NCBI GenBank assembly: GCA_009391195.1
Contig: VEXB01000012.1
Coordinates: 1-32,727, forward strand
Origin: SAR202 cluster bacterium AC-647-P02_OGT_505m
Lineage (GTDB): Bacteria; Chloroflexota; Dehalococcoidia; Lucifugimonadales; UBA826
Length of the DNA: 32,727 nt
Reading direction: 5' to 3'
Of the stretch, positions 32,560 to 32,727 are shown piece after piece (position 1 is the stretch's first letter; every line of letters begins with the position of its first letter). The notes beneath the pieces are model-generated. The model did no database searches. It was given only the letters and a program-made list of their open reading frames with translations, and was not told the origin of the DNA. The translations under genes were made by a program, and so were the position numbers.

Positions 32560-32676
32560 GCCCGCCATTGTTTAGAGATACGTGAGCCGGCAACAGACAT
32601 TTCATATTTGTCGAAGCCTGATCTGTGTCCCTGCACGATTTTTTGTGTGAAAACGAAAACTCAAGAGGAGGAAACC

Positions 32677-32727
32677 GTGAGTAATATGTGGAAAGGGATG
32701 CGACCCCTCTCAATACTTGCTCTCGCC
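32677..32727 (+). CDS. N terminus of an exported protein (3' truncated by window edge)
   Basis: AGAGGAGG at 32664-32671 precedes a GTG at 32677 by 5 bases. The 17 visible codons read MSNMWKGMRPLSILALA, with a basic n-region (Lys, Arg) and the beginning of a hydrophobic core, which looks like a signal peptide. Together with the consensus promoter upstream this supports a strongly expressed secreted or lipoprotein gene, for example a solute-binding protein. Identity cannot be told from the part in view. Confidence 0.6.
   Translation, partial: MSNMWKGMRPLSILALA

Noticed and set aside
32492-32713. A 73-codon open frame on the minus strand at the window end
   Set aside because: It runs across the consensus promoter, leader and ribosome-binding site of the plus-strand gene and looks like chance.

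Overview
The window reads as a chromosomal segment of a free-living, probably aerobic bacterium of the Chloroflexota, most likely a marine Dehalococcoidia/SAR202-type lineage. This is inference: the signs are an enolase-superfamily acid-sugar dehydratase beside other carboxylate and sugar enzymes, two SDR oxidoreductases, Thr/Pro-repeat lipoproteins, a Tat-less reductive-dehalogenase-like protein and an ssrA gene. No rRNA or ribosomal-protein marker is present to fix the taxonomy. Base composition is moderate, and TTG/GTG starts are frequent (fmdB, dtd, purL, purQ, two lipoproteins, the last gene).

Layout. 1-1918 (+): the 3' end of a ketopantoate-reductase-like gene overlaps an SDR gene, followed by moaD and moaE of molybdopterin synthase. 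2080-5764 (+): a promoter and tRNA-Ser(GCT), then miaB, nadA and nadC. 5772-13236 (-): a housekeeping run, lspA-rluD-gltX-yqeY-purQ-purL, then a terminator, then fmdB-dtd. 13452-18710: an MFS transporter (-) divergent from an acid-sugar dehydratase and a threonine-synthase-like gene (+), which meet a convergent aminotransferase (-). 18753-20971: a thioredoxin-fold lipoprotein and an SDR (-), with a cupin (+) divergent from the SDR. 20981-24743: a small zinc-ribbon protein, a tRNA with anticodon CAT, and three exported proteins of unknown role, one of 711 residues. 24806-29432 (-): a cyclophilin lipoprotein, a type II dehydroquinase-fold protein that has lost its active site, a homodimeric pyruvate-dehydrogenase-type E1 and a hydroxypyruvate isomerase. 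29567-29916: ssrA (tmRNA), followed by a reductive-dehalogenase-like gene. 31560-32309 (-): an HpcH/HpaI aldolase. The window ends in the first 17 codons of an exported protein behind a perfect-consensus promoter.

The most notable region is 29567-31508. An RdhA-family gene sits directly downstream of ssrA, and a degenerate copy of the last 30 nt of ssrA (23/30 identical) lies 158 bases after it. This is the arrangement expected of an old integration at the ssrA 3' end, a site known to be used by rdhA-carrying islands in Dehalococcoides. No recombinase is visible, so it would be a decayed or minimal insertion.

Other points of interest are the dehydroquinase-fold protein with substitutions at most catalytic positions, a MoaD whose terminal diglycine is buried by four extra residues, and an SDR with Val in place of the catalytic Tyr. 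The dehydratase, hydroxypyruvate isomerase, E1 and HpaI aldolase together suggest use of oxidised sugars or sugar acids as carbon sources.
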